Below, piece after piece: positions 21,125 to 34,679 of a DNA stretch of 64,000 nt. This stretch comes from Pipra filicauda (lineage: Eukaryota; Chordata; Aves; Passeriformes; Pipridae), in assembly GCF_003945595.2 (NCBI RefSeq), contig NW_024104330.1:1108366-1172365 (forward strand). The letters run 5' to 3'. Under the pieces are notes generated by a model. It ran no database searches, had not been told where the DNA came from, and worked only from the letters and a program-made list of their open reading frames with translations. Every line of letters begins with the position of its first letter. Positions within the stretch are counted from its first letter, which is position 1. The position numbers and the translations under genes were made by a program.

Positions 21125-24100
21125 TTTCTGTCTTTCACACAAACTACATTTCTCTTCATTCATTCTTTGCCATGATCTTCACTTGAAAAGGAAAATAAGT
21201 CTGCTTAAAAAATACTTTGGGCAGAGTTGAAAAAACAATTCGAAACTATCAAACAAGATTTCAGAGGTGTGATGAATATTTTCTTCGTTCACAGGCTTGA
21301 GGCTCTGTCATACATTTACTCAGCACAAGCTTCTATCTTTCAGTACTCTTGGTACTTCAGACTGAGCAAGAAATCTAGAAATATCTTTGCTACCTTTTTC
21401 AAATTTACAGTTGCAGTCTTGAATGTTAATCCAGGATACTCTGCTCTCCTCACTGTTCATTGTCATTATTTCTGTCAACACTCTCACAATTTTCTAGGCC
21501 TCTCATTTCAAAATGCTTAAGAAGTTACTTGCTGGTAAGACATGGCTAAGCAGGGGATAGCGCTGGTAATTTAGGAAAACTGTACTCATCAGTGTAGCAG
21601 CTAAGTTTGGACCTCACATAATTAAGAAATGACAGAACCTTCTGACATGCACAGAATTCTTCAAGCTCCCATGAGCCTGTTCTCAGCTGGAAGCAAGCCT
21701 GTTTCTAGCAAAAGTGTCCTTTACTACATAACTTTTTAAATTTCAGATTTGTAAGACTGCATTTATGACAGATCCCTGACTGCACGGGGACAAGCAGCAG
21801 TTAAAGAATCACTTAGTTTCACTCTAGACTCTGGGGTGTATTTTGGAGCAGGCTGGGATAGATGAACAACTTTGATGAACGTGAGAATGCTGTAAGCCCG
21901 TGTCAGCACGTATGAGCACAGGAAGAAAATGACAGCCATTAATACAGCACTGGCTGTTAAACTCTAAATGAGCCTAAATGCAGTTCTTTGAAATGAATCT
22001 ATTTCCTTTTCCCCCAAAGTGTAAAAGGTCTCTGTGCCTAAAGAAAAGAAGGGATGCTGTCACTGTCAGAAGACGACTGTTATCTGTAGGGAAGGCTTTT
22101 GCCTCATCTTCCCTTTCCATTAATCAAGCAGTTTTTATGGAGAGGTCAGGAAAGGCTAGTGATACAGCTTCTTCACTGCAGGGAGACAGCAGGGGAACAT
22201 GGTTTTTGATGGAAAAAATGCACATTGTGTTGACTGAAAAAATTTGAGAGTTTGTAATTTTTTGCCTTATCATTGTTTGCAATTTACAAAATACCAAAGT
22301 ATTTCAGTGGGGGTTTTTTGCACATTGAGTTTCTATGTTTACTTCAAAGCAAACTGGCTTTTCCAAATTTCTTTTAGTAAAAATTCTCAAAGTAAGTCCA
22401 AAGAAAATAAGATCAAACACTGAAATATCTTTCAGAATAATAAAAACTTTTTTAATTAATTTTTTTTCTGGCAGATTTGGTTTCAAATCTTGTTAGAATT
22501 GAAATGTCTCATGATGTGTGTTTTGGGAGGCAGAAGGCAGTGCTACTTCTTGTCTGGCTACCAATTCAGAAATTTGCACCCCTCTAAAATATGGCTATGT
22601 GGCCCCTTTCCTCTGGAAAGTTTTGGAAGGACAGCTGTAATGCTGAACAAGTGTTCACATGAGCATGAGCACAGAGGTGGACTTTTTTGGAAGTGATTTT
22701 ATCTCCAGCAGCCGTCTTCAGCATCTTCGATGCCTGCCCGCTACACACAAAATGCTGTAGTCATGCCTGGTGTAGTCCAGCTACAGGAATATATTAACAT
22801 TGCACCAAAAGTGGCTGGTGGATGTTGTGCACTCACGCAAATGAAGATTTGGATGTGGACTACCTAAAGGGCCCCTCACAACTGAATTCATAATTCTGCA
22901 CCTGAATCGTCTTTTCTTTTTATTCCTCCTGCTGGTGTGCCTGACACAAAGGAATACAAAAAAAAAATTTTCCCAGGAGACCAGACTAGAGCATCCTCTT
23001 CATGCCTGCTAAAGAGAAGCATATGGTTTTGTTCTGCACCTTGAAATCTGCACCAAACTCACAGTCTGTCTTCACAGACTCTGACTCATTTTTTGAAGGG
23101 TTCTATAAAAAACCCTCTCAAACTTCCTTTATTACTGATGTCGAAAAAAAAAAAAAAAAAAAAGTCAGAGAATTCAAAGGTAAGGCAAACATGCTGTTCA
23201 TTTAGACCTAGATGTTGCCAACACTTTCTGAAGAGTGGGTGACTGTGGGTCCTTCAGTGTGCAGTTGTTGCATTGGGTCCCTCTGCATCCAGCATTTATC
23301 ACTTCTCCTTTCATCAGGTCTATGTGCCACTGCAAAGGTCCATCCTCCCTCAGTCCCCATCCTATTTGTCTGCTGTTGTAAGCACCATGTTTGCAAAAAG
23401 CAATCTTCAAGGAGGGGCCTTTCTTCACATACGCATCTTTTCTGTAATTCCCGCTGGGCAAAAACACATAGATGTGTCACAGTCATTTTGAAACTCCCTT
23501 CACACACACCAAAGGTGAGGAAGTACTCATTCTTTCTCTTGGCTATGCCACAAATCAGTGGAAGTGGTTATTGCTGCCTGACAGGGCAATTCAATGAAGA
23601 GTTTTTTCAGAGGTGGCACTATAAAGGACATTGACCATTGTTATAAACCACTCCTTAATAGCTTTCTCTGGGTTACCTTATCAAGACTTTGTGCCAAATA
23701 GCGAAGATCTCACGCTTCAACCAAAATTTAGCAAGGGGGTTAATCTTCTATTCCAATTCTCCTGGTAAACACAACTAAAGATAGAAGTGTGGTAGAATAA
23801 TGAGGTTAGGGATCTAAGTGATGTTTAAGATAGAAGCTGTGGTGTTAAACTAGCTCAGATACAAAATTAAAGACCAGTGGCCCTGGAAATCATTCTTGTG
23901 CTGAAGGACTAGCAAAATCAGCAGACACATTTAGACCTGTAAATAACTTGCTGACAAACTGCTGTGGAGGTGCCCTTCTTAGACGGGCATGATTTAGTTT
24001 GTAATAATAAAGATAACTAAAAAGCTGTGGTATAATGACCTGAGACAAACAAAATAAGTTGTGATGTTTTGATACTCTTTGGTTTGCCTGTAAGGGATCA

Positions 24101-24990
24101 TTTTAACCTATTTCATCTAGGAAAACAGGGTTTATGGACTCCTGCTATCAGTCTGAAGGCCAAGACTCTGGGTCTTCCCCTAGCAATACATTTTGAAAGC
24201 ATCATTTGACTTCAGCCAAATTTGACAGAGGAGCAGAGCTCTCAAACGCTCACTTTACATGTTTCATGAAAATCTGCACCACCAAAAGAGATGAAGAACC
24301 TATGGGTATCTTCACAAACAAAAACTCAGCAGGATGAACATGTCCTTTCCTAGTCACCAGCAAGTTCAGTCACAAGTCACAAAGCTGTGCAAATAAGGTT
24401 TCATTTATTTTGCTGCTCTCAGCAATATTTGTTTATCTAAACAAGCAGGTGTGATGAGACATTCTGTAGGAGACTCAGGGGCTGGGTGACATTCATGAGC
24501 AATCAGTTTCTCAATGAAGCTGGAATGTTTGGGCCTGTGATTAAGGTGGACAATCAGGGAACAGAAAGTGAAATTTCATCATCATGTCAGCTGTGTGCTC
24601 ACAGGGTGAGACAGCCACTTTATTTTCACCTCTATTCTGCCTCCATATCCAGAAAATGGACACAGTCATTCAAGCAGAAAGAAGAATTTGCAATAAATGA
24701 TGTATTTGACTTTGGTCATTCTGACTTATAAAAAAGGAGACCACAGTTTGCACTTCTGAATGGGCTTAGTGCATATCCTCCAGGACACCTCCTTTGGTCA
24801 CCCTGTCACCTTCCAACAGTGCTTACAAGGGAGAGAAGAATGAGGAAAATATTTCACCTAGAATAATTTGAGCAACTGAAGTTCGGTTTTTCCATCTACT
24901 GTAAGGCCTATGCTCAACTGTGACACTCCATAGACAGAAAAGTTAGCCCTGAACCCCAAAATAACTGGTTCAAACATGAGGTTCCATTTG
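21125..24990. other. Gene-free unique sequence
   Basis: No gene or transposon was recognised. A poly-A run (A20) sits at 23144-23163. Overlapping frames on both strands at 23198-23634 make a cluster of open reading, but none has a recognisable motif or clear splice context. Confidence 0.5.
23144..23163. repeat. Poly-A run (A20)
   Basis: This is an uninterrupted A20 tract with no adjoining retroelement sequence that I can recognise. Confidence 0.95.
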
Positions 24991-24999
24991 TGTCTCTAA

Positions 25000-26060
25000 T
25001 AACCTTGTTCAGAGATTATTTCACATGTTTCCATAAGCAACTTATATTTCCGTTAATCACCAAAAATAGTTGCATAAACACAGATGCCAATAATTATTTA
25101 ATTAATTTCACGACATTATTACATGTCAATTAAATGCCTAATACCATCTTTTGATTTACCATATTAATAAGCAATATGTGTATAATCAGGTTAGTTATGA
25201 AACTTGAGGGCCATATAGCATTTTGGACAGGCAGTCTTGCTTTCTCTTTACCAAATCAACTCTGGAATCAAATTATCCGGTGATATAACGCCATATCATC
25301 AATGTAATTATGCTGACACAGAAAATCACCTTTTGATCTTACAGTACACTATTTAAGAAATATTTCCAATTTTAAAGATGCATCATTATTGCTTGTTATG
25401 CTTCAAATATTTTTTAATCTGCTTCTGCAGTGTATTAGACAACATGGATTCCCTAAAGCTTACACTGGAAATGAGCCTGACATTGAAGAAAAACACCTAT
25501 AACAAAGAAGCCTGATTTACTCTCTTAACTAATCATTTGGCCAGCCTGGTTCCCTTTGTTTCTGTTGAGCAACTGAGGGGCAGAGACTTGGTCACTCCAT
25601 GCCTGGACTTTAAGCATTACAGCTCCATTTCTTTTTTTTGCCACTCAATACCACGGCTATGTGGATTTCTGCTGAATTCCTAGAAAAGTTTCCTCCTGTA
25701 AGCAGCAGGCTTTACCTGCCAGCACAAAGGAGGGGGGATATAAGAGAACAACTCCACAAATCAAGCTGTTGAGTAATCCCAGTGCACCAGGTAGCAAGAA
25801 TGCTGGCTGCTCCAGAGCAGGGAGAAAGTCTAAATTTTAATGCTAATGAAGGTGGGCAGAGAAGAATAAATACTGTCAGAGCCTGCTAATTATGAAAAGA
25901 GATGGATGGCTGCTGTAAATCAGTGTGCTGTGGGGAGAGAGTCTTGAGACAGATTAAGTTATTATTCATACTGGGGCTGTTCAAATAAATCAATGGAAAT
26001 TCCATCAGCAGCAGGTTCCATTTTTGTTTCACTTCTTGATTTATGGGTTATGCCTTTGGT
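25000..26060. promoter_or_regulatory. Enhancer-like block rich in homeodomain motifs (candidate)
   Basis: The segment is repeat-free and dense in TAAT/ATTA cores, including TAATTATTTAATTAATTTCA near 25091-25110, GTCAATTAAATGCC, ATTATCCGGTG near 25272 and GCTAATTATGAAAAGAG near 25885. Such composition is typical of conserved non-coding elements near developmental genes, but conservation cannot be judged from one sequence. There is no gene in it. Confidence 0.22.
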
Positions 26061-26064
26061 CTTT

Positions 26065-29000
26065 TTATCAGAATCCCCTTCTGCTTTATTCCTAACAGGT
26101 ATGTATAATCTAATCTGAAGCCACCAGATACTTTCTTGTGCGAAAAAATTTTCATAAACAGCCTAGTAACAGGAGAATTCTCAGGGCAAGCTGATTTTTA
26201 TGTTTCAAACTGTTCAAACTACTTTACTGCACTGCTCTTTACTTACATTCCTCACCAGAAAAACAAGGATTAAAATAGTAATTTATTCCATATCATTTAG
26301 CCTAGTCTTCTAATGAAATGGTATCAATGTAGTCATTCCACACTACTCAGCCCTTCCACAGCAGATTGTTTCAATTTTTTTCACCAGTTTCAAGCAAATT
26401 TAGGGAAGGATAAAAGTCTCTGGGACATTGAGTTCCTAGTGGGATGAAAATAGGCAGTTAGGTAGAAGACCCCACACATCGTTCTGAGGAAAGCACAGAG
26501 TCTCCAGCCCAGATATATTATGAATAGAAATAACCTAAGTGGGAAACGACCAAGGACACAAGCCTTGAGCTCAGACACTCATAAGTGTATTTGCTTGCCT
26601 ATTTAGATGACAATTTCTCTGTAATGGTATCTGTCTTTCTTTGCTGATGTACGGGATCTTACATGCCATGAGAGTCTCTAAGCACTGCCATAGGAGAATC
26701 AATAAATGACCCAGAGCATGTGGTCCGGAAGGCCATAAACATTGCATCTCATATTTAACCTCTCCTTCGATTTATTATTATATAGTCTTATCTACACCAC
26801 CAACAATGTCTCGGGGTCTTAAAACAGATAATACTGTGAAGTCTCAGTGGGTAGTTGTGTCTACCAGTGTTTCTAATGATGGCCTAGATGCATGGAAAAA
26901 CACGTCCTGTATAGTCAGCAGCTGAATGCCTAGCCAGTGCCTGGACAGCACAACAGAGCATGGAAAGGAGAAGCATTTCAAGGATAACATGAACTGTTTG
27001 AGAAAGGGCAACCAACCACCTTTATTAAACAGACAGGCATAAGATGGTAGTAATAGGGCACAGAGTCCCTTGAATAACAAGAGCAAGCTAATGGGCTGGG
27101 CAATGACTTTGAGCAATGAAGACAGTGGTTAGGGACCAGCTCACATATATAGAGACTTAGATTATCATCAGGCAGGTGCCTGATGAATGCGTACTTGAAC
27201 AGTCTAACCTTTACCTATTTACAACTGCTTAAAATCACCTCTGACTACAGTATAGGAACAATGGAATAATAAAGCAGACAGTAGCAAAACCGGACGGAAA
27301 ATATTTAGCTTTTCCTGTCTCTTATTTGCTTGATGGAACCATTCATACTATTCAAAGAACCTGCCATACCATGTGTGCTGCCTCTAAGTTCCCTCTTGCT
27401 TTGCAATTGTGAAAAATCATTTTGAACCTTTTGGCAGCCTGACATAGTATGTTTAGACGCCCCAAACCCAGCAGAGTATTTGCAAATCCAGTAATTGCAT
27501 ATCATTACCTCCTTTTGTTGCTGATGCTGTTGCCTATGCATTAGTTTACCTGTGGCTCTGGACCTCTTACCGTTAGAGAGGGTTGTCTTTAATGCTCTTC
27601 TCTCCAATGGTTTGTTTGAAGCAACATGCATACATCTTCAAGCCTTGCAAGTAAAGCAGCATGTCACAGAGCTTAATTAAAGAGGAAATAAAAAAAACCA
27701 GAAGCCTTTCCCCAGCTAGCTGGAAGAGTTGCATACTGCTGAAGCTGATGGGGTGAGATTGATTGTCTGATGTTAACACACAGAAAAAGGAAACTTTTGA
27801 GAGAGGTGGGAGAACTGTGCTTCGTTAGGGACAGCACCGTCGAAAAGGACATTCACTCATAATGTACTCAGGGGTTTTTTATTATTTCGGTATACAGCAG
27901 TGTTTAAAAGCAATTCCCATCCTACCTCCTGCTGTAAGCTTGGAAGTAAAAGAAGATGGTTTTATACATCAAAGCTGTACTAATAGTCCCTTTTCTCTCC
28001 CATGAACCATTAGCATGGGACCACCAATACTGCCAGATCATGCCTGTGCTATTTCCATCAAACATCAGATTTGTACTGTAAACGATTACAGTATCTCATC
28101 CAATCAGTCTAGAAAAGGCTGAAGGATGCGTCTTCCACATCATTACTTCTGATAGCCAGGTCCCCCATTTCCCATTTTCTGGGGGTGCCTACACCAGGAA
28201 TGTAGTCACCATTTCAGGGCCTTCAGGACTTTCTTTGCTCTCTGTAAAGGCATAAAGCAGCTGAATGTAGGATTGTACAAGGCAGTCTGTAACCAGCCAA
28301 TGACAATAGAGGGAAGTCTGTGGGAGTTTTTCTCCAAAGTAGCAAAGCACTTCTAAAAGAGACAATTTTGCTGAACAGAATGCCATTGTGCATCTCCAAT
28401 AAATGCTGCTAATCTGCTGGAGCCTGGCCTGTCATAGCAGAGGATACACATTCAGTGAGTGCTGGCTGCACAAGCCAGTTGTGCCAGGGGATTGGCCCCT
28501 GTGCCCACACTGAGAGACAGCTGTCAGCAGAACTCCCTGTGTGCACGCTAATCTATGGTCAGTCACTCTTGATAGCAGATCCTCTCTTTTGACAGCTTCC
28601 TCATTCCAACATCAGCTGCCTGGGAAGTCACTCCAAGAGTGTGAGGTTCTGCTCTATTTTCCTTGCTGGCCAGCCACATGAAAGGGATAGTGAGGGTTAA
28701 GTTTAGCTAACCCAGCTGATCAGCTAAGAGGAACCTGGCACCTCTGGGTGTGCTCCAAGGATGACTTCACTGCTACATGGAGGGGCTCTGTTTTCCTCTG
28801 TGGTACTTGCCTGACAAAGTCCAAATCTCCCCTCTGTGTCTGCAGCAATGTTACGTGATTGAGATCATTCAGGCTGTGCAACTCAGGGCCTTTCCTGCAA
28901 GGACACCCACACTGCAAGGACATCCCATTACCAAGACACATAAAATGGTCTGGCAGCCTGAATCCCAGCTGACCTCAGGCTATATCCAAGAGAAACTTGG

Positions 29001-32000
29001 AGGCACAGCAACCCAGTTCATGCTGCTCTGTGTACTCAAAGCAAAAGAGAACTTTGGTGACTGGACTTCTATGCAGCCACAAGCACCAGTACAAGGACTG
29101 TACCTGAGCAGAATGATAGTATTTCACAGTACCCTTTTTGCTGTAGTTGGTTGTAACTCGTTCTTTTCCCTGGAGGGAGAATAGGCTATGCCTCAATATG
29201 AGTGGCTAATCATTCTCCTTAGATGACAGTAACTTTGCTCACAAAAACATGCACAGAAATATTCAGATGGGTCCTCCTTGCTCTGTCAGCAAGGCTACCT
29301 CTCTGCCCAGGGTTACTTTCATGCTGTCTCCCAAATTCCCACTTCTAATGGTGCATACGTTGGAGTTAAGTCCTTCTCTTGACACGAGGCACCAAAGGAA
29401 GATCTCTCCCTCTCCTTGTCATGTCCTTACAGGGATATTTTTCCATACCCATGTGTTGCCCACACAAACCAGACAAGTATACAGAAACTTCACCTGTAGC
29501 CCACCATGGTCCTCTGGATTTTCTCTTGGTTTCTATCAGCTAATCAAGAATCTCTGGTTTTGTGTCATTTCACAAATATCAGTCTTTTCCCTGGGATCAT
29601 TTTAGCTGCACAATAATGACCTGTAAGTGCCAGTTGTAATATTCAGTTGACCTTCAAGGTAAATTGTGCTTTGCATTTGCCTTATACACTTTCATAAAAA
29701 CATAATCCAGCGTCTAACATAAATGATCATTTCCAAAGAACATAATGGTTGTGAGTGCAGACAATAACTGGCTGCAATTTGCTTCATGAGCAATTTTATT
29801 TACATTGACAGTAGAAGAACTAAATTGAAAGGTGTGCTCTTTGACTGTGGCTGTATCTGTGCTAACGCCAAAAGTCTGTTCAGCTTCAGGAAATCAATTC
29901 ACCTTTGATTTAGCCCTCTGTATTATTAACACAAGAATAATACAGAATATAGATTTCCTGCCCAGATGAAAGGAATGAATGTCTGTCTTCATGCCAAGGT
30001 AAGCACCACCCAAATTACTGAGAAAAAAATATTTGATGGTGGGACAGTGCACCTCTCAGAAGGACTGTGGATGGGATTCATGCAGATGGAGATGGCTGGA
30101 GAAAAGTGCCATGCAGGTGTACTCAGAATATCCTGTGGTGCTGCGTTGTGTGACTATTGGGTCATCTTAATGTAGCCCTGAGACAACCTTTATGGTCAGA
30201 TCCAGCTGCCACGTAGACTGTAAGGGGAAGTTAAATCTTAGGTGTACTGGAGTACACTACCTGGAGAAGGTTATGTATGACACAGCCACGATGCCTAATG
30301 TTGGGGAGGAAGTATCACACCTGCTGTCTTTGAAAATGCTGGAGGACACTTTTCCAGAAAAATGCAGACACTCAGTTGGTTGCCATAAGCAGGCTACTTG
30401 GTTGGACCAGTACCTACCTAACATGGAGATGGGGTGGGATGTCTCACACAGACATGGACTTTAAATTCTCCATTCTTAGTGGGACTTCACAGCTGCAGAG
30501 GGAAATTGTTGTGGTGCCAAATACAGTCAGATTTTTAGAAAATATCCTTTTTAAAATGTACATATTATCTTTCTTTCATAATCGAAAGGATCATGAGTGT
30601 TGCCCAGAGATTAAGGGAGGGAGTTTGTCATTTTATTTATACAAAGATACTGTATGGGAGACCCCAGGTACTCCCAGTCCCAAAGAACCCACAAATTATA
30701 TAGAAATTGCAGAGCATGTAGATAGGGAACAATCAGAAAAGCTTTGTGGATTATTCAAGAAGAAGGAAGAGCATGATGTCCATTTTATGAGTGACGAGTG
30801 GAAGCAAAGAATAGCTAAATGAGTTACCCAAGGTTTTTAGATAAGTATGTCACCAAGCATTTAAACTGCTAATCTGATATATTACCATGAAATCCTTTGC
30901 TGTGATTCAGAAGCCGGTAACAGTGAGGGTGCTAAATTTAGGAGCCATTCCAGTGTACCCCCACTGAAAATATGGTAAAGGTAAGGGAATCACACAGCAA
31001 ATTACATTTAGATTTTGTTATGCTGAAAGTCTATGAAAAAATAAGCCCACATAAAGTCAGTCTAACCGTGTCGCAACAATTTGTTAGCTGACACCACTGC
31101 TAACAGATGACTAAAGAAATATTAAGTTTGTCAAGGTCAGGAAAAGGAACTTTCATTGTGAGGGCTGAGAAAGGGAGAGGAAGCCTGTTGCAAGTGCTCC
31201 AGCAGCCCCTTGGCCTGTCACCAGAAAGACTTAAGACTTTGCAAGTATTCTTTGACCTCCGTCAAAGGGAGTGATTGAGAGCTGGTGGCAGTGGTGTGAA
31301 GGTGACATGTAGCACAGAGGAAAGCAAGAGAGGGAGCTCTGTGCAGCAGCGACACTTGCACATACAGTCATGGGCTTATGTACAGCCTTACTTACTGGTG
31401 CCTCTCGTGTTCTGGAAAAGAACAGTAAAACTAACTGTTAATAAAAATAAATATACCTTAATTCAATATTGGTCTAATAAAAAAGTATAGGAAAAATATA
31501 TTATTGAGGGGTTTTACCCCTCCAGAAAGTATATAAATGGCCATAAAAATGTCAGTGGAAGAGAGGGAGGTGAGCAAATAAAAATGAAGTATCTGGTGAT
31601 CACACAAATTTTATAACCAGAACCTCAAGACTTTCTGTTTTTATCTTGAAGTCCAGTTTGTACCACAGCATGGAGTACAACCCAGAGAGATCCCAGAGAC
31701 AGTGGCAGCAGAGAGGCAGACTGTCAGACTGTCCATGGTCCCCTGCTAACACAAAGCTGAGCCAGAACATGCTATTGTAGCAAAAGTCACCTCAGCAATC
31801 CATTACGCCAAGGAAAACAGCCGTGACACAAGCAGGTACAGTAAAGGAGGATGGGAAGGGTAGACGCAGCAAGGAAGCAAGAGTGTGCCACGAAGAAGGG
31901 GAAGAAAGTAGTGGGGCAAGAGCTTAGGAGCACCCCCAGCAGCATCATGTCAGAAGCCACCCAGCTGTTTGCTTGGGGAAGTTGGAAGTGAGCAGAACCA

Positions 32001-34630
32001 GATAAAATGGCTGGGTTAGCACTGTGCAGGGTCACTAGCCCAGATGCTGCATCTCATGCTAGGCTCCTGGAGCAGCTCCTTCTCTGCCATGGGGTGGGAG
32101 AGACAACGAGAAGACCTCCAGGGCTCACAGGGAGTGGACCATCCCACCCCATCCCATCTTTGTCCCTTGCGTAAAAGCTTCCTGAGTCTCATGAGCCCCC
32201 CCGGGAGTTAATAGTTCAGGCAAGCAGCACATAGTCCTGGCAGTCCTTCCCCATCTGAGTTTTAGGAGTGCTAAGGCACTACCTGTTTTATTTCTAAAGG
32301 CAATTATTCATCTCATTCCCCACACTCCTGCAGATTTATTTCAGAAAAATGTTTAACAATTACAACCTTCTCTTTTTCTAACATGGCTAAAATTTTGTTA
32401 CTAAACCAAAAAGGTAAACATTTGCTAGCTTCCTAACTGACCATTTCTATTATTATTTTTTAGATCGGCTCTATTGTCAATTAGCCACTCTTCTAATGTG
32501 AGGATTCTGACAGCAAGAATAGAAGAGATTTGCAACAAATTACTCCAATTTAAAAGCGGAAAAACACAGTAGGAGCAAGAGATGTCCAAATTATTGAAGC
32601 CCATTTCAGTTCAGTCCAGGATGGTAATCACAGTTCCATAGAGGGAAGGAAGATGTGTGTCCTACCATTATAATAGGGCATTATGCTGTCAAACACTGAA
32701 TAGGTATTACCATAGAGGGACTTTTCGTTCATCAGAACCTTAATTTAAAGGTCTCTGCTGTATCAAGAAGTGCTGTTCATGTCTCAGCAATGCAGCATGA
32801 CTTAGACATTAGATGGTATCAAATCTATTAAGGAGTATAGTTTAATAATCAGCATCCTCTTTCACTTCATTTTGTATTTATTGCCACAGTATGCAGGAAA
32901 AGCAAGGCATTTCGTGGCTAACAAGAATCACAAAGGTATTGAAAAAAAAAGGATTGAAGATGGTTTTGTTTTGCTGGTTTCACACAGTTCATAATGGGAT
33001 ACCCCGCACAGCATGAGGTTCACAGAGCTCGGCTCATTCCAGGAGGAAAATAGTAAATGTGTAATAGGTTTATAATCTGTCAAATACAACTCAAGTGCCC
33101 TGATTTCACCAAATGGGTCCTGGAAAACTTTCCTTTTATTGCTGTTTCAGGTACACACTTACACATATGGTTTATTAAATATTTTTGTGTCTTTTAAATT
33201 ACATTAAGGTGAGGCAACCAGAACAACTCCTGTGTTGTATCCTGGCCTACCAAGCAGCAAAGGACAGTTGCATCCCCAAAAATCTTAAGAATAAAAAGCT
33301 GTTGCAGCAAAGCATATCTCGTCTCTGTTTACATCTCCTCACAACTTATCTGTGTAATGTACAGCACTTTTTGAGCTCTAAAGGAATGACAAGTGAATCA
33401 ATAGAAGGAGAGCAGCCTCCTTCACACAAACCTGCCTGGGCACTGTTGCTCCAAAGGAAAAAGTGGACTGGTAGATGAATCCCTGCTTGATTGCCTGCTC
33501 CGTAGTTACCCCTGGGTAACTATTGACATCTGCAGTGTTTCTCACAATTTTGCACCCATCTGACAGGAGAGTGGCATGAATAATTTCTAAACACTCCCTG
33601 CTGAGCTGGATTTGGTCAAGTGTCCATCAGGAGAAAGCCTCCATCCCATCGGAGCCATCATCACCTCTGTTTCAAGCCAACTCCTGGCAAAAGCAACTTG
33701 AAGCAGGTGGCCAGTGAGTCCCTCTGAGAGGCCAACATCTGCAGGCCAGCTGCAGCTGCTGCTACTCCTCCAAGAGTTGTAAAGCTGAGGATGCTCCTTC
33801 TCAGCCAAGTCATGCAATAAATATATTGAGGGGGCTGTTTTGCCACCTGCTCCCACTTCCTCACTTTCAGCAGTGACATTCAATAAAAGTTTGCTATTCC
33901 CCCACAAAAAGTCTTAATAAACACCTCACTGAGCTTTGCTGTCAATAAATGGAACACTGTAAAAGACTGATACAGAAACCCAGATTGATAGGGAAAACAG
34001 GAGGGGCATGTCCTTCTCACTGCACTTTACCCTCCTACCAAGCGTGGTTGGGGCTAGTATTTGGCCCTGTGGGAGTTTCCAAAGAGAAAGGGCAGTTGCA
34101 AGGTTTCTACTGAGCTTCCAGACTCCTGAAATGTCAAAGACAAAAAAGAAAAAAGTCAGTCAATCCTAAAGTAATGAGGACACTTAAGGTGGAGAAGCCT
34201 CTTCAGTTATTGCAGCCATCTCCCCTGAAAGTCTGGTCAGAAGGTTTGACTTCTGCATTTAAACATTTCCTTGGGATAGCAATATGCCAAAGTTTGGTAC
34301 CAAGAGGTTTCGGCACACAGAATTCTCCATTGTAAATTACTCATGACATCTTAACCCAAGGGAGCTCCTTTTGTAGGGGCTTCCCCAGAGAGATGGTGGA
34401 ATGAACAGGATTGCAGGGAACAGCTTTCCCTCTACTCCTACAGCCTAGACTTGGAGGTACATATTCCAGGAGACCTAAAACAGGACTGCAGCAATTCCTT
34501 GAGCTATGGCTCAGGGTAAGCCCTCCCAGTGGTGCATGCTGATGATGTGGCCATTCCAGTCGTTTCTCCACTGTGATGCTGACTGAGTCAGGTCAAAGGG
34601 CTGGACTAAGGAAAGGAGAGCACAGCACCG
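26065..34630. other. Long gene-free stretch
   Basis: No gene, exon or transposon could be supported over these 8.5 kb. 28400-29180 is visibly richer in G and C and contains a 135-codon plus-strand frame (28777-29184) with no recognisable motif. Another 148-codon plus frame lies at 30376-30822, also unrecognised. A short inverted repeat GAGGGGT-TTT-ACCCCTC occurs at 31506-31522. Isolated AATAAA-type hexamers occur throughout, as expected in AT-rich DNA. Confidence 0.5.
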
Positions 34631-34632
34631 TC

Positions 34633-34675
34633 TATCCATCTATCCATCCATCCATCCATCCATCCATCTGTCCAC
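34633..34675. repeat. ATCC tetranucleotide microsatellite
   Basis: About ten units of ATCC/ATCT/GTCC occur, with a pure (ATCC)n core in the middle. The antisense reading gives the [12 protein letters not shown] peptide of a spurious minus frame. It is likely length-polymorphic. Confidence 0.95.
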
Positions 34676-34679
34676 CCAT

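Noticed and set aside
23198..23634. Cluster of overlapping open frames on both strands
   Set aside because: Several frames are open at once, which points to low stop density and not to coding. No motif or convincing splice signals were seen.
30376..30822. 148-codon plus-strand frame
   Set aside because: No recognisable motif, no promoter, acceptor or poly(A) context. It overlaps another unrelated frame (30192-30464).
31506..31522. GAGGGGT-TTT-ACCCCTC as a possible terminator or RNA hairpin
   Set aside because: A 7-bp stem is common by chance, and a bacterial-type terminator makes no sense in avian DNA.
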